This document shows positions 16,096 through 25,987 of a stretch of 64,000 bases of DNA, one piece after another. The stretch covers positions 806,001-870,000 of the forward strand of contig NZ_CP072113.1 of the NCBI RefSeq assembly GCF_017654605.1, given 5' to 3'. The position numbers were made by a program, and so were the translations under genes. The notes beneath the pieces are model-generated. The model did no database searches. It was not told the DNA's origin and saw only the letters and a program-made list of their open reading frames with translations. Origin of the DNA: Yimella sp. cx-51 (GTDB lineage: Bacteria; Actinomycetota; Actinomycetes; Actinomycetales; Dermatophilaceae). The first letter of the stretch is position 1, and the number at the start of each line of letters is the position of its first letter.

Positions 16096-17391
16096 TCACA
16101 GCAGGCCCTGCCGCTTGAGCAACAGGTAGTGGTCGACGAGGGCGACCGGCAGCTTCTCCGGCGGTTCGTCGATGACGGTGGCGCCGAGCTGGGTGATCGC
16201 CTCGACGGTGCGTGCTCGCAATTGCTCTGTGCGCTCGGCAGCTGCCGCGTCATAGGTCTGCCGCACGTCGTCGCGTTGGGTGGCGCTCTGGCGTGACGAC
16301 GGATCGGCCACTGACGCGACGACCACCCGGTGGTGTTTGGTCAGGCCGGGAAGGACGGGTAGCAGCCCTTCCTCCAGTGCAGCGGGCTCCAGCGGCGTGA
16401 GCAGCACGACGAGCGACCGGCGGCGGGTGATCGCGTTGACCGCGCCGGCGAGGGCTTGCCAATTCGCTTCCAGCAAAGCGGGTTCGAGCGGTGCCATCGC
16501 GTTGACCATCGTCGACAACAGTTGCGAACGATCGTTCTGGCCGATCACCCGGGTGCGCACGCTGCGGTCACCGGCGACCAGATCGACCCGGTCGCCGGCC
16601 CGGGTGGCGAGTGCGGTGAGCAGCAGAGCCGCGTCCATCGCCGAATCAAGTCGGGGCATGTCGTCGATGCGACCGGCGCTGGTGCGGGAGGTGTCGAGCA
16701 CGACGATGATGCGGCGGTCGCGCTCGGGCTGCCAGGTGCGCACGACCGGGTGCCCGCGACGTGCGGTGGCGCGCCAGTCGATGCTGCGCACGTCGTCGCC
16801 GTCGACGTAGTCGCGCAGCGAGTCGAACTCAGTGCCCTGACCACGCACCCGCACCGCTGATCGGCCGTCGATCTGTCGAAGCTGGGCCAGCTTGCTGGGC
16901 AGATGGCGACGTGAGGCAAAGGGAGGCAGGCAGCGGACGAAGCCGGGCAGGTCGACGGAGTGCTGCCGGGCGGCGAGTCCCAACGGCCCGAACGACCGGA
17001 TCGTCACCCGGTCGGCTCGGCGGTCGCCCCGCCGGTCAGGGGTGAGGGTGGTGGTCAGGCGCCGGGATTCGCCGCCCGGCACGTGGACGCGATGGCGTTC
17101 GACACCTGAACCGGCGGACGGTTGCCAGGCGTCCCGCACGAGGGCTCGCAGGCGGCGGTTGGTCGGGTTGGTGAGCAGCAGCCCAGTAGTGGTGCTTTCA
17201 CCGAGCCGCACCGATTCGGGTGACTCTCTTTGCAGTGCAACGCGTTTCGGCGACAGCGCCAGCATGAGGTCGATGCCGACGAGCCCCAGCACCAGGGCCG
17301 TCCAGATCCACACCGACGACTGCTCTGGGCGCAGCACGATGAACCCCAGACCCAGCAGGGTCAGGAGTACGGTGCGCCCGGTCAGTGCCAT
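16096..17391 (-). CDS. DUF58-domain protein
   Basis: 431 residues. Two hydrophobic segments at the N terminus (residues 5-22 and 28-46) are followed by a beta-rich part and the DUF58/VWA-like domain, with the signature FDSLRDYVDGDDVRSIDWRA and the MIDAS-like VVLDTSRTSAG. DUF58 proteins work as partners of MoxR ATPases, often in assembly of membrane or secreted complexes. It is the last gene of the five-gene minus-strand operon 21318-16096, three bases after the MoxR gene. Confidence 0.88.
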   Translation of the reverse strand: MALTGRTVLLTLLGLGFIVLRPEQSSVWIWTALVLGLVGIDLMLALSPKRVALQRESPESVRLGESTTTGLLLTNPTNRRLRALVRDAWQPSAGSGVERHRVHVPGGESRRLTTTLTPDRRGDRRADRVTIRSFGPLGLAARQHSVDLPGFVRCLPPFASRRHLPSKLAQLRQIDGRSAVRVRGQGTEFDSLRDYVDGDDVRSIDWRATARRGHPVVRTWQPERDRRIIVVLDTSRTSAGRIDDMPRLDSAMDAALLLTALATRAGDRVDLVAGDRSVRTRVIGQNDRSQLLSTMVNAMAPLEPALLEANWQALAGAVNAITRRRSLVVLLTPLEPAALEEGLLPVLPGLTKHHRVVVASVADPSSRQSATQRDDVRQTYDAAAAERTEQLRARTVEAITQLGATVIDEPPEKLPVALVDHYLLLKRQGLL

Positions 17392-17394
17392 CGG

Positions 17395-18407
<1,013 letters not shown>

Positions 18408-18411
<4 letters not shown>

Positions 18412-19529
18412 GAGGGGCGGACCTGCCTTTCCAGTGCGGTCAGTTCACGAGCCAGTCGGGCCAGTTCGGCTTCGTTGATGGGTTGATGATCGTCGGTGAG
18501 CAGTGCGCCCACGTCGTGCGGGTTGCGGCCGGTCTGTGCTGCGGCGCGTTCGGCGATCTCCGGGACGGGTGCGTTCCGGCCCAGGCCCAAGCTGCGCCTC
18601 AACCGCTGCCGGGTGGCCGAGCGCAGTACGGACGCGGTGCGGGCGGTGTCCTGCGCCTTGCGATACAGGCGGCCACGGGCAATGGTCGTCTCGTTGGCGG
18701 GGACGATCACCGGCAGGGGTTCTTGCACCAATCGGCCGAGGCGGCGTCCGCGCCAGAGCATCAGCATCACGACACTGACGGCGAGCAGCCACACGGCGGG
18801 CATGAGCCACTTCGGCAGAATGCTCGGCTGATTCGCGGCAGCTGATTCAGGGTCGAATCCGCCTGAGTACCAAACCAGTTCGGAGGTTTGGCCCAGGGCG
18901 CGCAGCCCGATCGCCGCGTTGTCGCCCTGCTTCATGGTGTTGTTGGTGAAGGCGTCCACGGAGCCGATGATCAGCACCGGCGGATGCTCGGGGGAGGCTG
19001 CGAGCTCGACCGCGCCGCTGCCGTGCGGCCCCGTGAAGCACTGGCCCACCCCGGCTCGTTCGACGGAGTAGACGGCGGCGCCCACGGACATCGTCAGGCC
19101 ATGCGCCCACGCCAGATGGCAGCTGCCCTGCTGCGAAGAAAGGCTGGTACTCGATTCGCCGCCTGTCGTCGGCACCCCGAAAACATCGGTGACCTGCTGC
19201 GGGTCGGGCGCGATGAGAATCAGCCGCGCGCTGTCGCGGTGCGCAGCGGCGAGTTGGCGCAGGCGTGCGTCCGACATCATCGGCGGTGCCGCGACCAGCA
19301 CGGTCACGTTTCGTCCGGCGCCGGTGCTGGCGTCCTGCAGGTTGTCGACGCTGCGCACCCTCACGCCCTGATCGCCCAGCACGCTCGCAAGTGCCTGCGA
19401 ACCGCTGGTGGTGGGGTTGTTCGGGTCGAGCGGTTCGCTGCTGGTGCGGCTGAGCAACATCGCGATGATCGCGACGCCCAGCAGAGCCACGAGTGCCAGC
19501 GCGCCGATCCCGGCTTTGCGGCCCGTCAC
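18408..19529 (-). CDS. DUF4350-domain membrane protein
   Basis: 373 residues. N-terminal signal anchor (residues 8-26) leads to an extracytoplasmic Rossmann-like domain beginning SSEPLDPNNPTTSGSQALA, the usual DUF4350 start. A second membrane span follows (WLMPAVWLLAVSVVMLMLW, about residues 236-254), then a cytoplasmic tail. The family is always next to MoxR, DUF58 and DUF4129 genes in actinobacteria. Overlaps both neighbours by 4 bases, so the operon is translationally coupled. Function unknown. Confidence 0.85.
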
Positions 19530-20164
19530 TGCAGCACCGCCTGCGCGGGACGATTCGGACGACTGCTGCTGAGTGTGGCGTCGAGGTCGCGCAGTGCGGT
19601 GACGGCATCGAGAGCAGGAGTGCGGCCGCCGTAACGCACTTCGTCGAAGGTCGCCCCGGCGCGGCGCAGTTCGCCGCGATGCGCCGGAAAGGCGACGGCC
19701 AGCTCGTTCGTCACCTCGTGCGCCGTGGCCCCGGGGCGTGCCGAGACGATGGTGCGGTCGACGCCGGTGCGAGCCAGCGCCCGGAAGTAGTCGATATAGG
19801 CGATGGCATTGTCGCCATCGGCGAGAGCGCGGGCTGCCGCGTCGCGCAACTCTTGCGCGGTCTGCTCCAGGTCGACGACCTGATCAGCGTCCGTGGCCTT
19901 TCGCACCGAACCCTGACCTCGGCGGATGCGACTGAGCCCGAACGCGATGAGGGCGGCGATCACCAGCAGGCCGATGAGGAGGAAGACGCGGTTGATCGCG
20001 GTGCCGCCTGCGACGACGCCGGACAGGTGTTCGTCCAACCAGTCCTGCAGCCGCTCCAACAGCCCGCGCCGGTCTCCGTACTTCGGCTTGCGCAACTCGT
20101 CGGCCAACAACCTGCGCGCCTGATCGGCGCTGGGATTGAGTGGCGGGTCGGCGAACACGATCAC
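19526..20164 (-). CDS. DUF4129-domain membrane protein
   Basis: 212 residues. Starts with a short hydrophobic patch (MIVFADPPLNPSADQARRLL), then one membrane span (FLLIGLLVIAALIAFGLSRI, about residues 82-101). The cytoplasmic DUF4129 domain follows, containing RDAAARALADGDNAIAYIDYF and FDEVRYGGR. The motif F-x-E-x-R-Y-G is characteristic. It belongs to the MoxR/DUF58/DUF4350 cluster. 4-base overlaps with both neighbours. Confidence 0.85.
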   Translation of the reverse strand: MIVFADPPLNPSADQARRLLADELRKPKYGDRRGLLERLQDWLDEHLSGVVAGGTAINRVFLLIGLLVIAALIAFGLSRIRRGQGSVRKATDADQVVDLEQTAQELRDAAARALADGDNAIAYIDYFRALARTGVDRTIVSARPGATAHEVTNELAVAFPAHRGELRRAGATFDEVRYGGRTPALDAVTALRDLDATLSSSRPNRPAQAVLQ

Positions 20165-21318
20165 TTCAGGCCGGCAGCGGTCATCAGATTGAGGTCGAGG
20201 GCTTCGCGACGGATCCGCTGATCGATGTAGAGCAGACCGGTGACGCTGGCCGTGAACGGCGCGGTGATCGCCGAGGCGAGGATCGTGACCACCTGGACGA
20301 AGATCAAGAAACCGACAGGCATCGTGGCCGACTCGGGGTCGGTGGTGGCGAAGACGCCCGCCATGCCGACCATCATCGCCGGAACAGTGATCAAGCTCGC
20401 GATCATTCCGGCGAGCATCTGCGCCAATAAGGTGATTCCCAGAATGCGCCAGAACTGGCCGTTGGTGAGCGCCCAGGAGCGTTTCAACCCCGCGATCGGG
20501 CCCAGTTTCTCCAGACTGATCGCGGCGGTGGCCAAGGACGTCTTGGTGCTCAGCCAGACCAGTGCGCAGAGGCCGATGATCACCGCGAGCACACCCGAGA
20601 TGATCGCTGCGATGTCGCCGGCTGCTGCATAGACGCCGATCACCATGGCTACGAGCACGCCGATGATCAGCACCATCGCCAGCACGATCAGCAGCGTTGC
20701 GCCGAGCAGTGACCAGAAGCGCGGACGAATCCGCGTCCAGGCCTCACCGATGCTCGCCCGGTGCCCAAGCACCGCCTCCGCCACGACGACGACGAGCATG
20801 CCCGAGAGCAGGATCGCGGCCACGAACGAGAACACCTGGCTGGCGTTGGAGGCGACCAGGAAGCTGGTGTCACCCGTGCCGTCGCTCTCGAACGGGATGT
20901 CGCCCAGCACCAGCGTCAGCAGGATCGACGGGATCGCGAACAGCATCGACACCGCGAGGGCGAGCCCGACGGTGGCACCGGGATTGCCGCGCACCGTGCG
21001 GAAGGCGCCTTCGAAGATGTCGCCAAGTTTGAGCGGCCGCAGCGGAATCACCCCCGGTTTCGGGGTGAAAATCTGCGGCGCCATCGGCCCGTAGCCGTAG
21101 GGCGGCGGAGCCTGACCGAACGGGGGAGCCTGACCATATGGCGGTGGCGGGCCGGCGTACTGCCCGTACTGCGGTTGCGGTTGTACCCCGGGCGGCCCGG
21201 CGTACTGCCCGTATTGCGGTTGCGGCCGCGGGTCGGGCGCCCCAGCGGGTGCGTCCTGGCCGGTCGGTCGGTCATCGGGACGGTTGCCGCCCCCCGCAGG
21301 GCTCGCCCAATCGGTCAT
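20161..21318 (-). CDS. Multi-pass membrane protein with Pro/Gln/Tyr-rich N terminus (glycerophosphodiesterase membrane-domain-like)
   Basis: 385 residues. The first 100 residues are a soluble, disordered tail made of repeats of the type PQYGQYAGPP and PYGQAPP. The remainder has about six hydrophobic segments with the start motif LRPLKLGDIFEGAFRTVRGNPGAT. This pattern is typical of the glycerophosphoryl diester phosphodiesterase membrane domain family (membrane part only, no catalytic domain). It heads the five-gene operon and overlaps the kinase gene upstream by 4 bases. Confidence 0.8.
   Translation of the reverse strand: MTDWASPAGGGNRPDDRPTGQDAPAGAPDPRPQPQYGQYAGPPGVQPQPQYGQYAGPPPPYGQAPPFGQAPPPYGYGPMAPQIFTPKPGVIPLRPLKLGDIFEGAFRTVRGNPGATVGLALAVSMLFAIPSILLTLVLGDIPFESDGTGDTSFLVASNASQVFSFVAAILLSGMLVVVVAEAVLGHRASIGEAWTRIRPRFWSLLGATLLIVLAMVLIIGVLVAMVIGVYAAAGDIAAIISGVLAVIIGLCALVWLSTKTSLATAAISLEKLGPIAGLKRSWALTNGQFWRILGITLLAQMLAGMIASLITVPAMMVGMAGVFATTDPESATMPVGFLIFVQVVTILASAITAPFTASVTGLLYIDQRIRREALDLNLMTAAGLK
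21151..21225. repeat. Two copies of a 30-base direct repeat, 45-base period, in a coding region
   Basis: Copies at 21151-21180 and 21196-21225 differ at two positions. They encode the repeated PQPQYGQYAGPP tail. This is an expansion within the gene, not a mobile element. Confidence 0.8.
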
Positions 21319-21932
21319 GAACCGACCCTAACCTCCCGCTGTGCCTGTTTCGGCCTCACCGGACGGGCGCCACGCCGCGCATGGGCCGCGACGATCTTCG
21401 GCTCGTCCAGTGCCAGCCGTATGCCGCGGCGCACGAGCACCGGCACCGGCTTACGGCGTTCGGAGACGTCCCGCACGAAGCGGCGGCCCATGGTCAGCCA
21501 GCGGTTCTGCCGCACGCAGTAGGCGTCGCGCAACAGGCCGGCATCGCGCAGGTGGCCCACCAGGTCGGCGGCGAAAATGCCCTCGGCGATCACCGTGTCG
21601 GCGCTCCCGCGATCGACCACGTGGCTGCCGATCGCCCGCGATGTCGAGATGTCGTACAGCGGGACGGCGGTGGTGCCGGTGCGGCACAAGCTCGCCAATG
21701 CCTCGAAGGCCAGCTTCACGTGCCACGAGCGGACGTCGTCCCAGTCGGGAATTCCGATGGGGGACAACGGAAGTGACGGATCATCGCCGTCCTTGTAGAA
21801 GTCGTCCAGGCGGACGATCGGCCATCCGTAGGCACGGCTGAGCCGCTCGGCGAGGCGGGTCTTGCCCGCCCCACTCGGGCCGCACAGGATCAGCACGCGC
21901 GCGGACGCGGTGTCATCGGTAGGGGTGGACAT
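21315..21932 (-). CDS. Uridine kinase-like P-loop kinase
   Basis: 205 residues. Walker A GPSGAGKTRLAERL is at about residues 19-32, followed by RLDDFYKDGDDPSLP (the DDFY motif of uridine/cytidine and phosphoribulokinase-like kinases) and WDDVRSWHV. The lid and base-recognition regions are short. The substrate could be uridine, in keeping with the nucleoside genes nearby, but this is inference. Its stop overlaps the start of the next minus-strand gene by 4 bases. Confidence 0.75.
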   Translation of the reverse strand: MSTPTDDTASARVLILCGPSGAGKTRLAERLSRAYGWPIVRLDDFYKDGDDPSLPLSPIGIPDWDDVRSWHVKLAFEALASLCRTGTTAVPLYDISTSRAIGSHVVDRGSADTVIAEGIFAADLVGHLRDAGLLRDAYCVRQNRWLTMGRRFVRDVSERRKPVPVLVRRGIRLALDEPKIVAAHARRGARPVRPKQAQREVRVGS

Positions 21933-21954
21933 GGCTGGTGATCGTGCGGCGAGC

Positions 21955-22845
21955 TCACAGACCCTTGGGGTGCCAGACCGTCTTGGTCTCCAGGAAGGCG
22001 CGCATGCGGCGCAGGTCGGGATCGGCGCTCCAGTCGGCCTCGACCGCCGAATCGCCGCTACCGGTGGGACGCAGCACCCGCTTGAGGTTGTCGGTCGAGC
22101 GCACCTCGAGGTCGACCCAGTCGACCCCTTCGGCGTCCGCGGCCCCGGCGAGATCGATCGCGTTCACGTCGCGGTGCGAGGCGAGCCAGGGCGCCACCTC
22201 GGCGGTGCGGGCGGTGATGATGTTGACGACACCGCCGGGCAGATCGGACGTCGCCAGCACTTCACTCAGCGTGATGGCCGGCACCGGACGGCGCTCGCTG
22301 GCGATGACGACGGTGGAGTTGCCCGACACGATCGCGGGGGCAACCACCGACACCAGGCCGAGCAGCGAACTGGCCTGCGGCGCAAGGATGCCCACCACGC
22401 CGACCGGCTCGGGGGCGGAAATGTTGAAGTACGGCCCGGCGACCGGGTTGAGGTTGCCGAAGACCTGCGCGATCTTGTCGGTCCACCCGGCGTACCAGAC
22501 CCAGCGGTCGATCGCGGCGTCGACCACGGCGGTGGCCCGCGGCTTGCTGAGGCCTTCGGCGGCGCTCACGTCGGCGACGAACTGCTCGCGGCGTGCTTCG
22601 AGCATCTCGGCGATGCGGTAGAGCACCTGGCCACGGTTGTACGCGGTAGCGCCGGCCCAGCCGGGCTGCGCGGCGCGGGCAGCGACCACTGCGTCACGGA
22701 CGTCCTTGCGCGAGCCCTGGGCCACATTGGCCAGGAAGGCGTCCTTGGCGTCCAGCGCTTCGTAGGTGCGGGCCGATTCGCTGCGGGGGAACTTGCCGCC
22801 CACGTAGAGCTTGTAGGTCTTGCGGACCTCGAGTCGAGCGGCCAT
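21955..22845 (-). CDS. Short aldehyde dehydrogenase-family protein lacking the catalytic domain
   Basis: 296 residues, against 480-500 for a full enzyme. It keeps the N-terminal NAD-binding part (YKLYVGGKFPRSES, GPYFNISAPEPVGVVGILAP, GNSTVVIASE, PGGVVNIITA). The catalytic Glu (ELGG) and Cys regions are missing, and a divergent C terminus ending near residue 296 takes their place. The frame is clean with no remnant downstream, so it is a shortened family member rather than fresh decay. It follows a full aldehyde dehydrogenase gene with a one-base overlap and may be a regulatory or structural partner. Function unknown. Confidence 0.8.
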   Translation of the reverse strand: MAARLEVRKTYKLYVGGKFPRSESARTYEALDAKDAFLANVAQGSRKDVRDAVVAARAAQPGWAGATAYNRGQVLYRIAEMLEARREQFVADVSAAEGLSKPRATAVVDAAIDRWVWYAGWTDKIAQVFGNLNPVAGPYFNISAPEPVGVVGILAPQASSLLGLVSVVAPAIVSGNSTVVIASERRPVPAITLSEVLATSDLPGGVVNIITARTAEVAPWLASHRDVNAIDLAGAADAEGVDWVDLEVRSTDNLKRVLRPTGSGDSAVEADWSADPDLRRMRAFLETKTVWHPKGL

Positions 22846-24296
22846 CAGTTGTCACCCTCCGTCTTGAGGTAGGCAGCCAGACCGTGCCGGCCACCTTCGC
22901 GACCGAAGCCGCTCTCCTTGTATCCACCGAACGGTGAGGTCGGGTCGAACCGGTTGAAGGTGTTGGCCCAGACGACGCCGGCCTGCAGGTGATCGGCCAT
23001 CCAGAGGATGCGCGAACCCTTCTCGGTCCAGATCCCGGCCGAGAGCCCGTACGTGGTGTTGTTCGCCTTGGCGACCGCCTCTGCCGGGGTGCGGAAGGTG
23101 AGCACCGACAGCACTGGGCCGAAGATCTCTTCCTGCGCAATGCGGTGCGACTGGGAGACATCGCTGAAAACCGTTGGGGCAAACCAGAATCCGCGCTCGG
23201 GAAGTGTGCACTCCGGGCTCCAGCGCGTGGCTCCCTCGGCCTCGCCGGCCGCGGTGAGTTCGGTGATGCGGTCGAGCTGCTCGCGGCTGTTGATCGCACC
23301 GACGTCGGTGTTCTTGTCCATCGGGTCGCCCACCCGCAGGGTGCTCATGCGGCGCTGCAACCGCTGCAACACCTCCTCGGCGATCGACTCCTGCACCAAC
23401 AGGCGTGAGCCGGCACAGCACACGTGACCCTGGTTGAAGAAGATGCCGTTGACGATGCCCTCGACCGCTTGGTCGATGGGCGCGTCGTCGAAGACGATGT
23501 TCGCGGCCTTGCCACCGAGTTCGAGGGTGAGCGACTTGCGGCTGCCCGCCACCGAGCGCGCGATCGCCTTGCCGACAGCGGTTGAACCGGTGAAGGCCAC
23601 CTTGTCGACATCGGGGTGACTGACCACGGCAGCGCCGGTGTCACCGGCCCCGGTGACGATGTTGACCACGCCGGGCGGCAGCTCGGCCTGGCGGCACACG
23701 TCCGCGAAGAGCAATGCGGTGAGCGGCGTCGTCTCGGCGGGCTTGAGCACCACGGTGTTGCCGGCCGCGAGGGCGGGAGCGACCTTCCACGCCAGCATCA
23801 GCATCGGGAAGTTCCACGGGATGACCTGACCGACGACACCCATCGATGTGGGGGAGGTGCCGAGGCCCGCGTACTCCAACTTGTCGGCCCAGCCGGCGTA
23901 GTAGAAGAAGTGAGCGGAGGCGATCGGGATATCGACGTCGCGCGATTCCTTGATCGGCTTGCCGTTGTCGAGCGATTCCAGCACCGCGAACTCGCGGCTG
24001 CGCTCGGCCAGGATGCGGGCGATGCGGTAGATGTACTTCGCCCGCTCAGCACCCGACATGCGGCCCCACACCCGGGTGTAGGCGCGACGGGCGGCCTTGA
24101 CGGCGAGGTCGACATCGGCGTCGTTACCCACCGCCACACTGGAGAGTGCTTCCTCGGTGGCGGGGTTGATGGTGGTGAGGTATTCGCCGCTGCTCGGCGC
24201 GTGGAACTCACCGTCGATGAAGAGGTCGTAGGAGTCGGCGATGTCGACGACGGAGGTCGACTCGGGTGCGGGGGCGTAATCGAAACGCGGGCTCAT
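22845..24296 (-). CDS. Aldehyde dehydrogenase (NAD-dependent)
   Basis: 483 residues, full-length. Motifs: IPWNFPMLMLAWKVAPALAAGN (NAD binding), FTGSTAVGKAI, ELGGKAANIV (catalytic Glu) and NQGHVCCAGSRLLVQ (catalytic Cys). Start at 24296 gives the normal N terminus. It lies directly downstream of deoC, which releases acetaldehyde and glyceraldehyde 3-phosphate from deoxyribose 5-phosphate. Oxidising acetaldehyde to acetate is the most likely role (inference). One-base overlap with the short family member downstream. Confidence 0.9.
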   Translation of the reverse strand: MSPRFDYAPAPESTSVVDIADSYDLFIDGEFHAPSSGEYLTTINPATEEALSSVAVGNDADVDLAVKAARRAYTRVWGRMSGAERAKYIYRIARILAERSREFAVLESLDNGKPIKESRDVDIPIASAHFFYYAGWADKLEYAGLGTSPTSMGVVGQVIPWNFPMLMLAWKVAPALAAGNTVVLKPAETTPLTALLFADVCRQAELPPGVVNIVTGAGDTGAAVVSHPDVDKVAFTGSTAVGKAIARSVAGSRKSLTLELGGKAANIVFDDAPIDQAVEGIVNGIFFNQGHVCCAGSRLLVQESIAEEVLQRLQRRMSTLRVGDPMDKNTDVGAINSREQLDRITELTAAGEAEGATRWSPECTLPERGFWFAPTVFSDVSQSHRIAQEEIFGPVLSVLTFRTPAEAVAKANNTTYGLSAGIWTEKGSRILWMADHLQAGVVWANTFNRFDPTSPFGGYKESGFGREGGRHGLAAYLKTEGDN

Positions 24297-24309
24297 CACT
24301 GCTGCCTTC

Positions 24310-25293
24310 TCAGTCGATCGTGACGTCGTTCGTGCCGGTGTAAACACCGGTCGTGAGCTTCTGGCGCTGCAACTGCAGGTCGCCCAGCAGGCTTGAGGCA
24401 CCGAACCGGAACCAGTCGGGGTCGAGCCAATCTTCGCCAGCCACCTCGTTGACCGTCACGAGGTACTTCATCGCGTCCTTGGTGGTTTTGATGCCACCGG
24501 CGGGTTTCACCCCGACCATGTCACCGGTGAGCTCGCGCCAGTCGCGCACGGCCTCGAGCATCAGCATCGTGACCGGCAGCGTCGCGGCAGGCTGGATCTT
24601 GCCGGTGGAGGTCTTGATGAAATCGGCGCCAGCGAGCATCGACAACCAGGACGCGCGGCGCACGTTGTCGTAGGTGACCAGTTCGCCGGTCTCCATGATC
24701 ACCTTCAGGTGAGCATTCTCCTGGCCCTCGGGACGCTCGCACGCAGCCTTGACGGCGACGATCTCGTCGAACACCTTGCGGTAGTCGCCCGACAGGAATG
24801 CACCGCGGTCGATCACCATGTCGATCTCGTCGGCGCCGGCGTCGACGGCGTCCTTGGTGTCGAGCAGCTTCACCTTCATGCTGGCCCGACCGGAGGGGAA
24901 GGCTGTCGAGACCGCGGCGACGTTGATGTCGGTGCCCTCGAGCGCTTCCTTGGCGATCCCGACCATGTCGTTGTAGACGCAGACCGCTGCCACGCGCGGG
25001 GTGTCGGGGAAACGTAGGTCGGGCTGGGCGGCCTTGGCGCACAGGCTGCGCACCTTGCCCACCGTGTCGGCGCCCTCCAGGGTGGTGAGGTCGATCATCG
25101 AGATCGCCAGATCGATGGCCCACGCCTTGCTGGACGTCTTGATCGAACGGGTGCCGAGCGCCGCGGCCCGGGCATCAGCGCCGACCTGATCGACGCCGGG
25201 CAGGCCGTGCAACCATCCGGTCAGCGCGCGATTGGTCAGCGACGAGACGCCGAGCAACTCTCTGGCGCGCGCAGTGGCAGTCGTAGCACTCAC
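24310..25293 (-). CDS. deoC: Deoxyribose-phosphate aldolase
   Basis: 327 residues. Splits 2-deoxyribose 5-phosphate to acetaldehyde and glyceraldehyde 3-phosphate through a lysine Schiff base. TIM-barrel motifs include VAAVCVYNDMV, EIDMVIDRGAFLSGDY, KVIMETGEL, ADFIKTSTGK with the catalytic lysine, and VGVKPAGGIKT. The GTG start at 25293 is supported by a minus-10 TAGGCT 7 bases upstream. It is cotranscribed with the two aldehyde dehydrogenase-family genes and divergent from the PH-domain gene. Confidence 0.95.
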   Translation of the reverse strand: MSATTATARARELLGVSSLTNRALTGWLHGLPGVDQVGADARAAALGTRSIKTSSKAWAIDLAISMIDLTTLEGADTVGKVRSLCAKAAQPDLRFPDTPRVAAVCVYNDMVGIAKEALEGTDINVAAVSTAFPSGRASMKVKLLDTKDAVDAGADEIDMVIDRGAFLSGDYRKVFDEIVAVKAACERPEGQENAHLKVIMETGELVTYDNVRRASWLSMLAGADFIKTSTGKIQPAATLPVTMLMLEAVRDWRELTGDMVGVKPAGGIKTTKDAMKYLVTVNEVAGEDWLDPDWFRFGASSLLGDLQLQRQKLTTGVYTGTNDVTID

Positions 25294-25300
25294 ATCGGGG

Positions 25301-25310
25301 AGCCTACAGT
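25301..25310. promoter_or_regulatory. Overlapping divergent minus-10 elements (deoC / PH-domain gene)
   Basis: AGCCTACAGT holds TACAGT on the plus strand (25305-25310, 8 bases before ATG 25319). It also holds TAGGCT on the minus strand (25306-25301, 7 bases before GTG 25293). They share TA at 25305-25306. The 10-mer differs by one base from that at 15080-15089. Confidence 0.55.
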
Positions 25311-25318
25311 TGTCGGTA

Positions 25319-25939
25319 ATGACTTCCGACACATCCGACAATCATCGCCTGATCTTCCGGCAACCGAACTCGGTGCTGACCGGTTGGGTGCTCATCGGGG
25401 TCTTCCTGACGGTGCTGATCACCTTCGCGCTCGCCGACGGTCGGCTCGAGCCGAGCAGCACGCTGATCCTGCTGGCGTTGTCGGGTGCGTGCTGGTTGAC
25501 CCTCGTGCGCCCCGCAGTCGAACTCACCGCCGACGGGGTGCGACTGATCAACCTCGTGCGCGAGGCACGCCTGAGCTGGCCGGCGATCGACGTCGTGGAG
25601 AGCCGCTGGAGCCTGAAGCTCTACACGCCGCAGGATCAGGGCTTCTCGGCGTGGGCGATCTCTGCGCAACGCCCCAAGGCCGGGGGAGTGCGCTCCGGTC
25701 ACGGCATCCTGCCTCCCCGCATCGATGCCGACAATCCGCCCGAGCTGATAGACCGGAAGTCGTCAGCGGCGGCGGTGCGAGCGGCGATCGAACGCGGTCA
25801 GGAGGACTACGCGCGGGTGGTCGCCCGCGGTGACATACCGGCGCAGGAGGTCCTCGCGCAGCGTTCGATCTCGACCGTCGGTGCGATCGGTTGGCTGTTG
25901 GTGATCACGGCGATGGTGCTCGGCGTCTTCGTCGTCTGA
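25319..25939 (+). CDS. PH-domain membrane protein
   Basis: 206 residues. Two membrane spans near the N terminus (about residues 16-38 and 44-59) lead to a small PH-like beta domain (VELTADGVRLINLVREARLSWPAIDVVESRW) of the kind found in actinobacterial DUF2581 proteins, with a final span at the C terminus (VGAIGWLLVITAMVLGVFVV). The function of the family is unknown. The neighbourhood with deoC and phosphomutase genes is common in actinobacteria, from memory. Confidence 0.75.
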   Translation: MTSDTSDNHRLIFRQPNSVLTGWVLIGVFLTVLITFALADGRLEPSSTLILLALSGACWLTLVRPAVELTADGVRLINLVREARLSWPAIDVVESRWSLKLYTPQDQGFSAWAISAQRPKAGGVRSGHGILPPRIDADNPPELIDRKSSAAAVRAAIERGQEDYARVVARGDIPAQEVLAQRSISTVGAIGWLLVITAMVLGVFVV

Positions 25940-25987
25940 CCCTCTTCAACCTTCTTCGAAGGTGCCGGGACGCCGACCTGCAGCTGT

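Noticed and set aside
21151-21225. CRISPR-like direct repeats
   Set aside because: Only two copies with a 45-base period, in frame inside a gene, encoding a Pro/Gln/Tyr repeat. There are no spacers or cas genes.
22845-24296. Betaine aldehyde or aminobutyraldehyde dehydrogenase assignment
   Set aside because: Substrate residues cannot be judged by eye; the deoC context only supports acetaldehyde as an inference, so a general name is used.
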